A DNA stretch of 64,000 bases from Alphaproteobacteria bacterium (GTDB taxonomy: Bacteria > Pseudomonadota > Alphaproteobacteria > RF32 > CAG-239), in the NCBI GenBank assembly GCA_015062285.1, contig SUUY01000002.1, forward strand, positions 216,441 to 280,440, in the 5' to 3' direction. This document shows, in pieces, positions 16,383 through 25,483 of the stretch. The position numbers were made by a program, and so were the translations under genes. The notes under the pieces are model-generated. The model worked only from the letters and a program-made list of their open reading frames with translations, was not told the DNA's origin and searched no databases. Position 1 is the first letter of the stretch, and every line of letters begins with the position of its first letter.

Positions 16383-17657
16383 ATGTTGGATATTAAATTT
16401 ATTGTCGAAAATACGGATTGGGTTAAAAAATCTTTAGCAAAAAAGGGTTTTGCATCAGAAAATATCGACAGTTTAATTTCAACATATATAGAAATGAATA
16501 AGCTTAAAACATCTTCTCAGTCTTTAGCAGAAGAAAAAAACAAGCTAAGTAACTCAATTAAATCGGCTACGCCTGAAGAAAGACCTGCAATCATCGCAAA
16601 GTCTAAAGAAATTGGAGAAGAGTTTAAAAAACAACAAGAGGAGCTAGCTAAAATAGAAGCTGAATTTGAATTGCAAATGCTCAAAATGCCAAATTACCCG
16701 AGCGAAGACTGCCCTGTTGCTGCAGATGAAAGCGGCAACGTAGTTATTCGTAAAGTGGGTGAGCCGCGTAAGTTCAACTTTATCCCAAGAGATCATGTAG
16801 AACTTATGGAGCTTAATGATTGGGCTGAAATGGAGCGTATAGCTAAAGTTTCGGGTTCAAGAACATATGCAATTAAAAATGACCTGGCAAAATTAGAGCT
16901 TGCAATGCATATGTTGGTTTTAGATAAATTGCGTCAACATGGTTTTACTGTTATTACCGTGCCGGCAATATCTAAGGAAAAACCTTTATATGGTCAAGGA
17001 TATTTACCTTTTTCTCGTGATGAAATTTACTATATGCCGGCAGATGATATTTATTTGTCAGGAACAGCCGAATTAATTTTAAACTCTTTGAGAGCTGATG
17101 AAATTTTAACCGAAAACGAATTGCCGATATTATATGCCGGTTTTTCTCCTTGTTTTCGTCGTGAAGCCGGAGCCGCCGGAAAAGACACAAGGGGGTTGGT
17201 TCGTGTACACCAATTTATGAAAACCGAACAATTTGTAATTTGTAAAGATGACGTTGCCGAAAGTGATAAATGGCATAAAAAATTGTTAGCGATATCCGAA
17301 GAAGTTTTGCAAGATTTAGAACTTCCATATCAGGTATTGGATATTTGTACCGGTGATATGGGTGCTCCTAAGTTTCGCCAATATGATTTGGAAGCGTGGG
17401 TTCCAAGTCAAAACTGTTATCGTGAAACACATTCTTGCTCTAATATTACTGATTGGCAAGCTCGTCGAACAAACTTGCGTTACAGAGCAAATGCCGATGG
17501 AAAGGTCAGATATGTTCATACTTTGAATAATACAGGAATAGCTACGCCGAGAGCCTTGGTTCCATTTATTGAAAACCACCAAAACGAGGACGGAACAGTT
17601 AATATTCCGGTTAAGCTGCAACCATATATGGGTGGAAAAACAAAAATCGGAAAATAA
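16383..17657 (+). CDS. serS: Seryl-tRNA synthetase
   Basis: This class II aminoacyl-tRNA synthetase charges tRNA-Ser with serine. The 424-residue protein has an N-terminal long antiparallel coiled coil (~30-100) that binds the tRNA long variable arm. The catalytic core follows, with motif 2 FRREAGAAGKDTRGLVRVHQF-like sequence at ~259-279 and motif 3 around LNNTGIATPRALVPFIEN (~376-393). The C-terminal PVKLQPYMGGKTKIG is typical of bacterial SerRS. Of the two ATG codons at the start, 16383 is preceded by AAGGAATTAAAAC. It is monocistronic with its own terminator. Confidence 0.97.
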   Translation: MLDIKFIVENTDWVKKSLAKKGFASENIDSLISTYIEMNKLKTSSQSLAEEKNKLSNSIKSATPEERPAIIAKSKEIGEEFKKQQEELAKIEAEFELQMLKMPNYPSEDCPVAADESGNVVIRKVGEPRKFNFIPRDHVELMELNDWAEMERIAKVSGSRTYAIKNDLAKLELAMHMLVLDKLRQHGFTVITVPAISKEKPLYGQGYLPFSRDEIYYMPADDIYLSGTAELILNSLRADEILTENELPILYAGFSPCFRREAGAAGKDTRGLVRVHQFMKTEQFVICKDDVAESDKWHKKLLAISEEVLQDLELPYQVLDICTGDMGAPKFRQYDLEAWVPSQNCYRETHSCSNITDWQARRTNLRYRANADGKVRYVHTLNNTGIATPRALVPFIENHQNEDGTVNIPVKLQPYMGGKTKIGK

Positions 17658-17661
17658 TTTT

Positions 17662-17688
17662 AAGGGAGTGAACTTCACTCCCTTTTAT
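17662..17688. terminator. Bidirectional terminator between serS and comF
   Basis: AAGGGAGTG (17662-17670) pairs with CACTCCCTT (17676-17684) and is followed by TT. On the opposite strand it lies at the very end of the convergent comF gene. It serves serS and possibly the long minus-strand unit. Confidence 0.8.
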
Positions 17689-18404
17689 ATTACTCGACCT
17701 ATGGTCAGAAGGTCTATTGTTTTGGCGCCTGACCTTTTTAGTGCAACACTACATTCTTTTAAGGTTGCTCCTGTAGTGAGCACATCATCTACTAACAAAA
17801 CTCGTTTGCCTTTAATTGCATCGTAATTTTTTACGCTAAACACATTGTGTACGTTTTTTTGCCTTTCGACTCCCGATAACTCCACTTGAGGACGAGTGTT
17901 TTTGTGGCGTATCAAAGATAAATTATTGCATTTTATTCCACTGATTCTGCTTAGCTCATTAGCTAAAAGAGCTGATTGGTTGTAACGTCGCTTTAATAGT
18001 CTGGTATAATGCAAGGGAACAGGAATAATTACATCTACTCCAGCAGAAAATATATCTTTGCCAGCAACATACATCATTTTTGCCAATAACTCTGCACTAT
18101 CAGTCCGATCCTTAAATTTTAAATTCAATATCAAATCTTTAGAATCATCGTTATATATAAACGCCGAACGACTGCACCTAAATAAACTTCTTTTATCTTT
18201 TAAGCACTTCCCACAAAGAAGTTGACCCTTTTTATCCTCTAAGAACTCAAATGGCTGACCGCATCTATAACAATATGGCTCAGTAATAAAATGAATCTTT
18301 TCCAAACACTCAGAGCAAATTCCCAAGTCATCTTTTAAGACATTTCCACACTTTAGGCAGCGAGGAGGCAAAAAACAGTTTAAAATATCTTTCAGGATGG
18401 ACAT
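17685..18404 (-). CDS. comF: ComF-family phosphoribosyltransferase-like protein
   Basis: This 239-residue ComF/GntX-type protein has two N-terminal zinc-binding CxxC pairs (CLKCG with CSEC; CYRCG with CGKC; residues ~16-66). The type I phosphoribosyltransferase fold follows, with the PRPP motif VLLVDDVLTTGATLKEC (~206-222). ComF proteins help process incoming single-stranded DNA in natural transformation. It is the last gene of the long minus-strand run and starts immediately beside the sucD-like gene (0-bp gap). Confidence 0.9.
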   Translation of the reverse strand: MSILKDILNCFLPPRCLKCGNVLKDDLGICSECLEKIHFITEPYCYRCGQPFEFLEDKKGQLLCGKCLKDKRSLFRCSRSAFIYNDDSKDLILNLKFKDRTDSAELLAKMMYVAGKDIFSAGVDVIIPVPLHYTRLLKRRYNQSALLANELSRISGIKCNNLSLIRHKNTRPQVELSGVERQKNVHNVFSVKNYDAIKGKRVLLVDDVLTTGATLKECSVALKRSGAKTIDLLTIGRVI

Positions 18405-19271
18405 TTAGAGCTCTTGTAGGCGAAGGTGGATTTCGTTTATATTATCGACAACAATTATGCCGGCATCATTCAAAGCATCTTTTTTATCCTGTGCCGATAT
18501 ATGTCCGCCTGTCATGATATCTCCGGCATACCCCATATTATGGCCAAAAGGAATTATGCTTCCTGCAACAAAAGCTATTATCGGTTTGGGATTTTTAAGG
18601 CTTTTATAAAAGTCAGCAGCAACCTCTTCAAACATCCCTCCCATTTGTCCGATCATAACTATCGCTTTAGTTTCAGGATCTTGATGAAATTTCTCTATAA
18701 CATCAACAAAATCTATACCTATAAGCATATCATCGCCAAGTCCAACAACTGTTGTTTGCCCCATTCCTGCCCTAGATATTTCTATTACAGCTTCGTATGT
18801 CAAAGTCGAAGAACGAGATACAACACCAATATTACCCGCAGAATGAATATTTTCCGGAAAAATTCCTAATCTTGCTTGCCCCGGTGTAATAATGCCCGGT
18901 GTATTAGGTCCAATCAACTTTGTCTTTGATCCTTTTAATACAGAGTTTATTTCCAACATATCTTTAAGAGGAACACTATCTGCGATGCATACAACCAGAT
19001 CCAGTTCTGCCTCTGCAGCTTCTATTACTGCTGATTTTACAAACTGGGCTGGAACATACATAACGCTAGAATTAGCCTTTGTTTCAGAGACTGCTTCCTT
19101 AACCGTATTATAAACAGGAAGCCCAAGATGCATACTTCCTCCCTTTCCGGGAGTTACACCTCCAACAAATTTAGTACCATAATCCAGAGATTTTCTAACA
19201 TGAAATGTAGCTTGAGTTCCGGTTACACCTTGACAAATTGCTTTTGTAGAAGAATCAATTAAAATAGACAT
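18405..19271 (-). CDS. SucD-like succinyl-CoA synthetase alpha subunit lacking the phospho-histidine
   Basis: This 288-residue protein has clear homology to the alpha subunit of succinyl-CoA synthetase. The CoA-binding N-domain is well kept (GVTGTQATFH; YGTKFVGGVTPGKGG at 31-45), as is GPNTPGIITPG. The catalytic part is not. The phosphate-carrying histidine of the GHAGAI motif (Escherichia coli H246) is Y248 in GHNMGYAGDI, and the glutamate that contacts it (MIGEIGG) is Q209 in MIGQMGG. The loop SRSGTLTYEA reads SRSSTLTYEA. The codon at Y248 reads TAT without ambiguity. The ordinary phosphorylated intermediate cannot form by the known mechanism. It overlaps its beta partner by 1 bp. Either a paralogue with another role or an enzyme with altered chemistry. 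Confidence 0.85.
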   Translation of the reverse strand: MSILIDSSTKAICQGVTGTQATFHVRKSLDYGTKFVGGVTPGKGGSMHLGLPVYNTVKEAVSETKANSSVMYVPAQFVKSAVIEAAEAELDLVVCIADSVPLKDMLEINSVLKGSKTKLIGPNTPGIITPGQARLGIFPENIHSAGNIGVVSRSSTLTYEAVIEISRAGMGQTTVVGLGDDMLIGIDFVDVIEKFHQDPETKAIVMIGQMGGMFEEVAADFYKSLKNPKPIIAFVAGSIIPFGHNMGYAGDIMTGGHISAQDKKDALNDAGIIVVDNINEIHLRLQEL

Positions 19272-20473
19272 TATTCACTCTCCTCCATAGCCTTTACCAA
19301 GCAATTTACAGCGTCTTCGGTTGAATCCGCCATAATAATCGGTAGTTTTGACTTTATCAAAATATCTTTAGCTTCATCTTTGTTTGTTCCCTCAAAACGA
19401 ACAACTAACGGAACATTCAAACCAACTTCTGAAGCTGCAGAAACTATGCCTTCAGCAATTAAATTGCAGCGTAAAAAACCGCCCAAAATATTAATTAAAA
19501 TTCCTTCAACTCTGGGGTTTGTCATAATAATCTTAATACCGGATATAATCTTGTCTTTATCTACACCACCTTTTACATTTAGGAAACAAGCCGTTCCAAC
19601 TTCTTGCTTGCGCAACAAATCCATAACTGCCAGTGCAACACCATCTCCATTTACAATACAACCTACAGAGCCCTCAAACTCACTATACCCGAATTTGTAT
19701 TTGGCAGCTTTAAGTTCTCTTTCAGTGGCTTCATAGTCATCATAGAGTTGAAGTATGTCTTTATGACGATATAAGGCATTGTCATCAAAGGATATTTTGG
19801 CATCAAGAGCTATTAATGTGCCATTTTTTAATAATCCTACAGGATTAATTTCTACCATAGCGGCGTCAAAATCTAAAAACAGCTGGTGCATTCCATTAAT
19901 TAGTCGTTTTAAGCTATTAGAACTTTTTTGCGGAAGATGTAAAAATTCCATAACCTGACGAACCTGTGCCATATTAGTCTTTTTTTCTAAAGTCAACGGA
20001 AGACGTAAAATTTTTTCCGGATGATTAATAGCCAGAGTTGTTATTTCTTCATTGATCGTAGATGCTGCCAATAAGGTTAAAACCGAATGTACTCTATCTA
20101 CAGCAATACCCAAATAAAAAGATTGTTCTACATTGTTATAGGCTTCTACATATAGGCGACTAACAGTTTTACCCTTGGGACCGGTTTGTACTGTAACCAG
20201 TGTCGAGCCAAGCATTTGTTCGGCATTTTTAACGATATCAGCACGCTTTTTGATTGTCCTTACACCTCCGCCACGACCAGTCTTTTCCTCTAAAAAATAT
20301 CCTTTTTTGCGTGCACCGGATTGAATTTGAGCTTTTAACACCCAAGGGCCTCTTGCAGAAACTTTAGAGGCGACTTTTTTAGCTTCCAGAGGAGTATAAG
20401 CAACACTGCCCTTAGGGATAGTAATTCCATATTGGCTCAAAATATTTTTAGCTTGATACTCATGAATATTCAT
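19271..20473 (-). CDS. SucC-like beta subunit, diverged
   Basis: This 400-residue protein has the ATP-grasp plus ligase architecture of the succinyl-CoA synthetase beta subunit. It begins MNIHEYQAKN and has alphaproteobacterial-type length and loop (~60-70). Several otherwise near-invariant segments have changed: HAGGRGKG is QSGARKKG (51-58), the FLDVGGGA phosphate loop is FLNVKGGV, and NIFGGIMRCD is NILGGFLRCN. The metal-binding region MVEINP...LDAKISFDDNALYRH is retained. The changes cluster where the phosphohistidine loop of the alpha subunit would dock, matching the loss of that histidine in the partner. It is transcribed just after sufE (11-bp gap). It may act on another acyl-CoA or be a binding or regulatory complex. 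Confidence 0.85.
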   Translation of the reverse strand: MNIHEYQAKNILSQYGITIPKGSVAYTPLEAKKVASKVSARGPWVLKAQIQSGARKKGYFLEEKTGRGGGVRTIKKRADIVKNAEQMLGSTLVTVQTGPKGKTVSRLYVEAYNNVEQSFYLGIAVDRVHSVLTLLAASTINEEITTLAINHPEKILRLPLTLEKKTNMAQVRQVMEFLHLPQKSSNSLKRLINGMHQLFLDFDAAMVEINPVGLLKNGTLIALDAKISFDDNALYRHKDILQLYDDYEATERELKAAKYKFGYSEFEGSVGCIVNGDGVALAVMDLLRKQEVGTACFLNVKGGVDKDKIISGIKIIMTNPRVEGILINILGGFLRCNLIAEGIVSAASEVGLNVPLVVRFEGTNKDEAKDILIKSKLPIIMADSTEDAVNCLVKAMEESE

Positions 20474-20484
20474 TGGCTACACCC

Positions 20485-20883
20485 TTATAAAATTTCCGCA
20501 TAATGCTCTATTTTTTTTGTCATTGCCAACAATCCGTTGCGTCGACTTGGTGACAGGTGATCACTTAATCCCAGTTTAGCAAAAATATCTTCAACTGCAA
20601 CTGCTTTAATTTCTGATGGGGATTTGTAATTATAAATCATTAAAACTATTGCTATTAACCCTTTAACAATCATGGCGTCACTATCGCCGTAAAAAAATAT
20701 TTTATCATTTTGTTTGTTTGGCACCAGCCAAACTTGTGACTGACATCCTTGTACTTTCCATTCGTCAGTATGATACTTGTCTTCTAATGGCGAAAGTTTT
20801 TCGCCTAATTCTATAATATAACGATATTTATCTTCCCAACTTTCCAAAAATTCAAAATTTTCAATAAGTTCTTCTATTGTCAT
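20485..20883 (-). CDS. sufE: SufE sulfur acceptor protein
   Basis: SufE takes persulfide sulfur from the cysteine desulfurase SufS and passes it to the SufBCD scaffold. The 132-residue product starts at the ATG at 20883, with AAGGCA upstream; the frame is open to 20928, but that extension would overlap the preceding gene and does not belong to the family. The acceptor cysteine is C47 in KVQGCQSQVW. SPSRRNGLLAM near the C-terminus is also typical. It is part of the suf gene run. Confidence 0.93.
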   Translation of the reverse strand: MTIEELIENFEFLESWEDKYRYIIELGEKLSPLEDKYHTDEWKVQGCQSQVWLVPNKQNDKIFFYGDSDAMIVKGLIAIVLMIYNYKSPSEIKAVAVEDIFAKLGLSDHLSPSRRNGLLAMTKKIEHYAEIL

Positions 20884-20893
20884 ATTTTTTGCC

Positions 20894-21325
20894 TTAAAAA
20901 AATTCAAACATTGCTCGAGCTTCATCACTCATATTTTCTATTGTCCATGCCGGTTCCCAAACCACCTTTACGGTAACAAGTCCTACGCCTTCTATTAATG
21001 CAACGGCATCAGCAGCTTGCTGTGGCAAAACCCCTGCAACCGGACAGGTTGGAGCTGTAACGGTCATATCTATATCAATATCACCATTTTCTTTTTGCTC
21101 AATGCGATAAATTAGCCCCATGTCCCATATATTAATCATAATTTCCGGATCTGACACCGTTTTTAGAGCATCTATAATATCATCTCTGGCTACATCTATG
21201 GTTTTAGAATCAAGTTTTCTACCTGCATATGCAATATAGTCTTGCTTCATGGTTCCGTTTTCATCAAGACCCATAGCTTTTAGTAATTGTTCTTCCGAAT
21301 CATTTAGTATTTTATCTTCAGTCAT
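20894..21325 (-). CDS. sufT: SufT-like Fe-S assembly protein (DUF59/MIP18 family)
   Basis: This 143-residue protein holds a DUF59 domain (~45-140): the DPEI motif at 59-62, NIWDMGLIYRI, and the reactive-cysteine loop TVTAPTCPVAG (C94). SufT proteins help mature Fe-S proteins under high demand. An extra N-terminal ~44-residue segment precedes the domain, as in many proteobacterial SUF-associated members. The gene lies 10 bp upstream of sufE and 10 bp downstream of the DMT permease. Confidence 0.88.
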   Translation of the reverse strand: MTEDKILNDSEEQLLKAMGLDENGTMKQDYIAYAGRKLDSKTIDVARDDIIDALKTVSDPEIMINIWDMGLIYRIEQKENGDIDIDMTVTAPTCPVAGVLPQQAADAVALIEGVGLVTVKVVWEPAWTIENMSDEARAMFEFF

Positions 21326-21335
21326 AAAACTTTAC

Positions 21336-22226
21336 CTACTGTAACAAAATCAAGGAAATAATTGATACCAATAGTATCGTTACTGCTTTAAAATTGCAAT
21401 GATGATATTTCTCAGCATTTTTAAATCTATAATAAATACAATTCCATGCAATTATCCACACCGGATATGCAGCCATTATAGCAGATATATAAGCCGGATT
21501 GGGGGCATATACCATAGCCGGATTTTTAATTGCATTTAATATGATAATACTTCCTGACATCATGAGACCGCCAAACATATATTTAGGAACAAAGATTAGC
21601 TTCCAATCACGATGCATAAGAAATTTGGTTATATTGGGAAGTCCGGCAAATAACGAACTCATAAAACAATACCAATATACTGACGATGCCAAACCGGCAT
21701 CAAGTCCTATGGTATTGGCATATTTATTGTTTACATCAATTACAGAATATAAGATTAAAGCCGGAAGCAGATCCTTAAATGCATTTTTACTTACGGTTCC
21801 TGTCCTATTTACAAACAGGGAATACATAACCCCAACAATGCACAAAACAATTAATATGGAGTGAATTGGTTTATCCAGCATTTCTATAAATTGAGAAGGA
21901 GATACGAACCACCAAAAAACCAAAACAAATGCTACAGCAAACGGACGAAGTGCAGCAACTATTTCTCCTCCATATACTCTGGCACAGACAAAAGACTTTT
22001 TATCACAGTAAGCTACAATCAGACCTTGAAGCGAACTAAGTATCCAAAACCATGGATTTTGCGGAAGCGGAAACAAGCAGCAAAACGGTAGTAGCAAAAG
22101 TGCCGTTAATATTCCTCTATAGCTCATAAGCAAAGATGATGGCATCTTAAATATTTGGTTCAAATAAATTATAACTCCAACCAACATTCCGCTAATAAGT
22201 GCGGCAAGCCACCATAAGTTCTCCAT
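21336..22226 (-). CDS. DMT/EamA-like permease within the suf gene run
   Basis: This 296-residue integral membrane protein has about ten hydrophobic helices in two halves, the drug/metabolite transporter layout. The N-terminus MENLWWLAALISGMLVGVI and the internal YVFVNRT-type loop regions are consistent with EamA proteins, but I see no substrate signature. GAGGAC precedes the ATG. It sits between sufS and the sufT-like gene, with gaps of 13 and 10 bp, so it is co-transcribed with Fe-S assembly genes. Export or uptake of a thiol, amino acid or other metabolite linked to cysteine use is possible but unproven. Confidence 0.75.
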   Translation of the reverse strand: MENLWWLAALISGMLVGVIIYLNQIFKMPSSLLMSYRGILTALLLLPFCCLFPLPQNPWFWILSSLQGLIVAYCDKKSFVCARVYGGEIVAALRPFAVAFVLVFWWFVSPSQFIEMLDKPIHSILIVLCIVGVMYSLFVNRTGTVSKNAFKDLLPALILYSVIDVNNKYANTIGLDAGLASSVYWYCFMSSLFAGLPNITKFLMHRDWKLIFVPKYMFGGLMMSGSIIILNAIKNPAMVYAPNPAYISAIMAAYPVWIIAWNCIYYRFKNAEKYHHCNFKAVTILLVSIISLILLQ

Positions 22227-22239
22227 ATTTATTTAGTCC

Positions 22240-23454
22240 TCAAAAAAATGTTTTTGCCTTTTTTACAGCGGCCACAAAGGTATCAACATCTTCAAAATTA
22301 TTATATAAACCTAAAGATGCTCGTGCCAATGATTCGTGCCCCATTCTACGGACCAAAGGTGCAGCACAATGATGCCCTACTCTGACTGAGACACCCTCTT
22401 TATCCAATATAAATGATAAATCTTGAGGATGTATGCCTTCTACAGCAAATGAAACTACACCTCCCTTGTTTGGAGCTGTTCCAACTTCAATAAATCCTTT
22501 TATATCCGCTATTTGCTGATGCATATAAGATGTGATTTTCTCCTCATGAGCTTTAATATTATCCATTCCTAAATTCATAAGATATTCAAGAGCTGTTCCA
22601 AGACCAATAGCTTGAACAATGGCCGGAGTACCTGCTTCAAAGCGTGCCGGAGGCTCATCAAAAGTGGTAGTCTGGTAGGTTACAACATTTACCATATCTC
22701 CACCAAATTGGTATGGAGGCATAGCATTTAGCAATTCATATTTTCCGTATAAAACACCGATTCCCGTAGGACCATATGTCTTATGCCCGGAAAAAGCCAA
22801 AAAGTCGCAATCAAGATCTTGGACATCAGTTGGTTCATGAACGACATATTGACAACCGTCTACTAAAACCTTTGCCCCAACATCATGGGCAGATTTAATC
22901 ATATCTTTAAGAGGAAAAATTGTGCCTAAAACATTAGACATTCCGCTAATAGCAACCAGTTTGGTTTTTCCGCTCAGATGACGACAAAACTCTTCACAGT
23001 TAAATGAGCCATCATCATTAATCTTAAAAATCTTGAGTTCAAAGCCGATTTCATCTCGTAATATTTGCCAAGGGACTAAATTAGCATGGTGTTCAGCCTC
23101 AGAAATAAGGACTTCATCTATTTTAGTAAGAAATTTTCTTCCCCAAGTAAATGCTACCAAGTTAATTGCTTCTGTGGCATTACGAGTAAATACTATTTCT
23201 TTTTCTGATTTAGCATTGATAAATTTTTGTACTATTCGGCGAGATTGCTCATATTCAGATGTTATTTCTTCCGACAAATAATATGATCCACGATGAACAT
23301 TGGCATATTTGCCGGAGTAAATATCAACAATTTTATTAATTACGACTTGAGGTTTTTGGGCAGATGCTGCCGAATCTAAAAAAGTATTTCTTTTGCCGTT
23401 GACTTTTTGATGAAGCAGCGGAAAGTCGCGGCGGATTTTTTCTATATCATACAT
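22240..23454 (-). CDS. sufS: Cysteine desulfurase SufS
   Basis: This PLP enzyme removes sulfur from cysteine to give alanine and an enzyme persulfide for Fe-S clusters. The 404-residue product is a group II desulfurase: AEHHANLVPW with the catalytic histidine, Schiff-base lysine K225 in FSGHKTYGPTG, and persulfide cysteine C363 in RVGHHCAAPLVRRM. It lies 12 bp after sufD in the same operon. Confidence 0.96.
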   Translation of the reverse strand: MYDIEKIRRDFPLLHQKVNGKRNTFLDSAASAQKPQVVINKIVDIYSGKYANVHRGSYYLSEEITSEYEQSRRIVQKFINAKSEKEIVFTRNATEAINLVAFTWGRKFLTKIDEVLISEAEHHANLVPWQILRDEIGFELKIFKINDDGSFNCEEFCRHLSGKTKLVAISGMSNVLGTIFPLKDMIKSAHDVGAKVLVDGCQYVVHEPTDVQDLDCDFLAFSGHKTYGPTGIGVLYGKYELLNAMPPYQFGGDMVNVVTYQTTTFDEPPARFEAGTPAIVQAIGLGTALEYLMNLGMDNIKAHEEKITSYMHQQIADIKGFIEVGTAPNKGGVVSFAVEGIHPQDLSFILDKEGVSVRVGHHCAAPLVRRMGHESLARASLGLYNNFEDVDTFVAAVKKAKTFF

Positions 23455-23466
23455 ATCGCCTATCCT

Positions 23467-24723
23467 TTATTTGCGGTTTTCCTTTGCTATTAATTTAATC
23501 CATGAAGAAATTTTTTCATTATCAATTTTAGTAGTAACTTCATCTAAGTATGCATCAATTAAAATTTGTTTGGCTTCTTCTAAACCAATACCTCTTGATC
23601 GCATATAAAACAATTGGTTTTCATCAAGTTCTCCACTTGCAGCACCATGAGAACATTTAACGTCATCAGCAAAAATCTCTAATTCAGGCTTAACATCTAC
23701 TTCTGCATCATCACTCAACAACAATGCTTTATGAAGTTGATTTCCCTCGGTTTTAATGGCGTCTTTGGCGATATGAATTTTTCCTTGAAACACTCCTTTA
23801 GCATTACCGCCGACAACACCTTTAATCAACTGGTGAGAGTATGTGTATGGAGACAAATGTTCAATATCGGTTGTGGTATCAAGAGTTGCCCAACCATTCA
23901 TTATGTAAGTCGCATTGACTTCTGCTGTTGCTCCTTCTTCTTTAAGTTTGACAAATGTTTCATTACGCCCGATATTTGCCCCTTTTTGTAGACAAAAACT
24001 TTTGTATAGCGAATCTTTTTTTGCCGATACCAAATTAAGAGCAATGTGATCGGCCTTAAATGCTTCATCTTGTACTTTATTGTGATAAAAACGAGAATTT
24101 GGGGACAGATATATTTCATTTACAACATTGGTAAAATACCTTGATTTGAGATCTCCGTCATAAATATAATACTCAACTAATGTAGCCTCTGCTCCCGTTT
24201 CCAGCACTATGATATTATGCAAATTAAATAATAGATTTTCTTGTTCTGAGTTAGTGTGATTTATAATCACCAGTGGCTTTTTCAGTTCTACATTTTTTTC
24301 AATATGAATATATACGCCTTCTTGCAAATAAGCCTGATTTAAAGCTGCAAACGGATATTTTGCAAGGTCTACCAATCCACAAAAATACTTATGAGTTTGT
24401 GGTTGAAACATTGCGGCTTCAATTAACGGAATAACCTCAACGCCTTGAGGAAGTTCGCTTTCATCGGGACAGAACCAACCGTTTTCGAAACAAATACGAT
24501 AACAGTCAAAAGGAATTTCGGCTGATTTAGGACAGGCAGAAAAATGTTGCTTTATAACATAGTCATCAGCATTTAATTCCCTTGGTTTGGTATATTTCCA
24601 AGCTTCTACTTTGGCTGTTGGCACTCCGTTTTGTAAAAAGGTATCTTTTCCGGCCTTACGTAATGATGAAAGCCATGGAGATTCCATACCTAATAATGTA
24701 ACATTTTGCAAAAGACCAGCCAT
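23467..24723 (-). CDS. sufD: Fe-S assembly scaffold subunit SufD
   Basis: SufD is the 418-residue partner of SufB and SufC in the SufBC2D scaffold. The beta-helix core is evident: SRFYHNKVQDEAFKADHIALN, GRNETFVKLKEEGA, and the C-terminal DVKCSHGAASGELDENQLFYMRSRGI region with the conserved histidine of the SufBD interface. It starts 1 bp after the sufC stop. Confidence 0.95.
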   Translation of the reverse strand: MAGLLQNVTLLGMESPWLSSLRKAGKDTFLQNGVPTAKVEAWKYTKPRELNADDYVIKQHFSACPKSAEIPFDCYRICFENGWFCPDESELPQGVEVIPLIEAAMFQPQTHKYFCGLVDLAKYPFAALNQAYLQEGVYIHIEKNVELKKPLVIINHTNSEQENLLFNLHNIIVLETGAEATLVEYYIYDGDLKSRYFTNVVNEIYLSPNSRFYHNKVQDEAFKADHIALNLVSAKKDSLYKSFCLQKGANIGRNETFVKLKEEGATAEVNATYIMNGWATLDTTTDIEHLSPYTYSHQLIKGVVGGNAKGVFQGKIHIAKDAIKTEGNQLHKALLLSDDAEVDVKPELEIFADDVKCSHGAASGELDENQLFYMRSRGIGLEEAKQILIDAYLDEVTTKIDNEKISSWIKLIAKENRK

Positions 24724-24724
24724 T

Positions 24725-25483
24725 TTACTTTTCTTTCACAAATTCGGCATAGCCCTTTTCTTCTAGTTCCAGAGCTAGTGTTTTGTCTCCTGATTTGACT
24801 ATGCGTCCGTCGGCATATACATGCACAAAATCAGGAACAACATAATTAAGCAAACGTTGATAGTGAGTAATCACGAGCATAGATCTCTTTCCATCTCTGA
24901 GAGCGTTTACGCCGTCTGAAACAACACGCAAAGCATCAATATCCAAACCGGAATCTGCCTCATCTAAAATAGCAAATGCAGGCTTAAGAATCGACATTTG
25001 TAAGGTTTCTAAACGTTTTTTCTCACCACCTGAGAAACCAACATTCAACGGTCTTTTTATCATATCGGCATCTATACCAAGTTTGCGCCCCTCTTCACGT
25101 ACCATCTTGATAAACTCCATGGTATCAAGCTCAGAAAGATTTTGGTGTTTTCGTATAGCGTTGACCGCATGTTTTAAGAATGTTGAAGTGGGAACACCGG
25201 GAATTTCTACCGGATACTGCATAGCCAAAAATATTCCTTCTCTGGCTCTTTCTTCCGGATCTAAAGCCAATAGATCTTTACCCTTAAACTTAATTGAACC
25301 GGAAGTTACTTCATAACCTTCCTTTCCACACAAAACATTAGACAACGTTGATTTTCCGGCTCCATTTGGTCCCATAAGTGCATGTACTTCACCTTCATTT
25401 ATTACCAAATTAAAACCTTTGATAATTTCTTTGTCTTGTACTCTTGCGTGTAAGTCTTCAATTTCCAGCAGTGGAGTTGTCAT
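24725..25483 (-). CDS. sufC: Fe-S assembly ATPase SufC
   Basis: This ABC-type ATPase energises the SufBC2D scaffold. The 252-residue product has a Walker A GPNGAGKST (38-46, K44), the SufC-specific AMQYPVEIPGV segment, an ABC signature variant SGGEKKR (151-157) and Walker B ILDEADSGLD. GGAAAGA precedes the ATG. Its first 26 bp overlap the end of the upstream flavin reductase gene. Confidence 0.97.
   Translation of the reverse strand: MTTPLLEIEDLHARVQDKEIIKGFNLVINEGEVHALMGPNGAGKSTLSNVLCGKEGYEVTSGSIKFKGKDLLALDPEERAREGIFLAMQYPVEIPGVPTSTFLKHAVNAIRKHQNLSELDTMEFIKMVREEGRKLGIDADMIKRPLNVGFSGGEKKRLETLQMSILKPAFAILDEADSGLDIDALRVVSDGVNALRDGKRSMLVITHYQRLLNYVVPDFVHVYADGRIVKSGDKTLALELEEKGYAEFVKEK

Noticed and set aside
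18540..18560. Sequencing error as the cause of the missing SucD histidine
   Set aside because: A second, independent catalytic residue (Glu to Gln) and three beta-subunit motifs are also changed, while the frame is intact.
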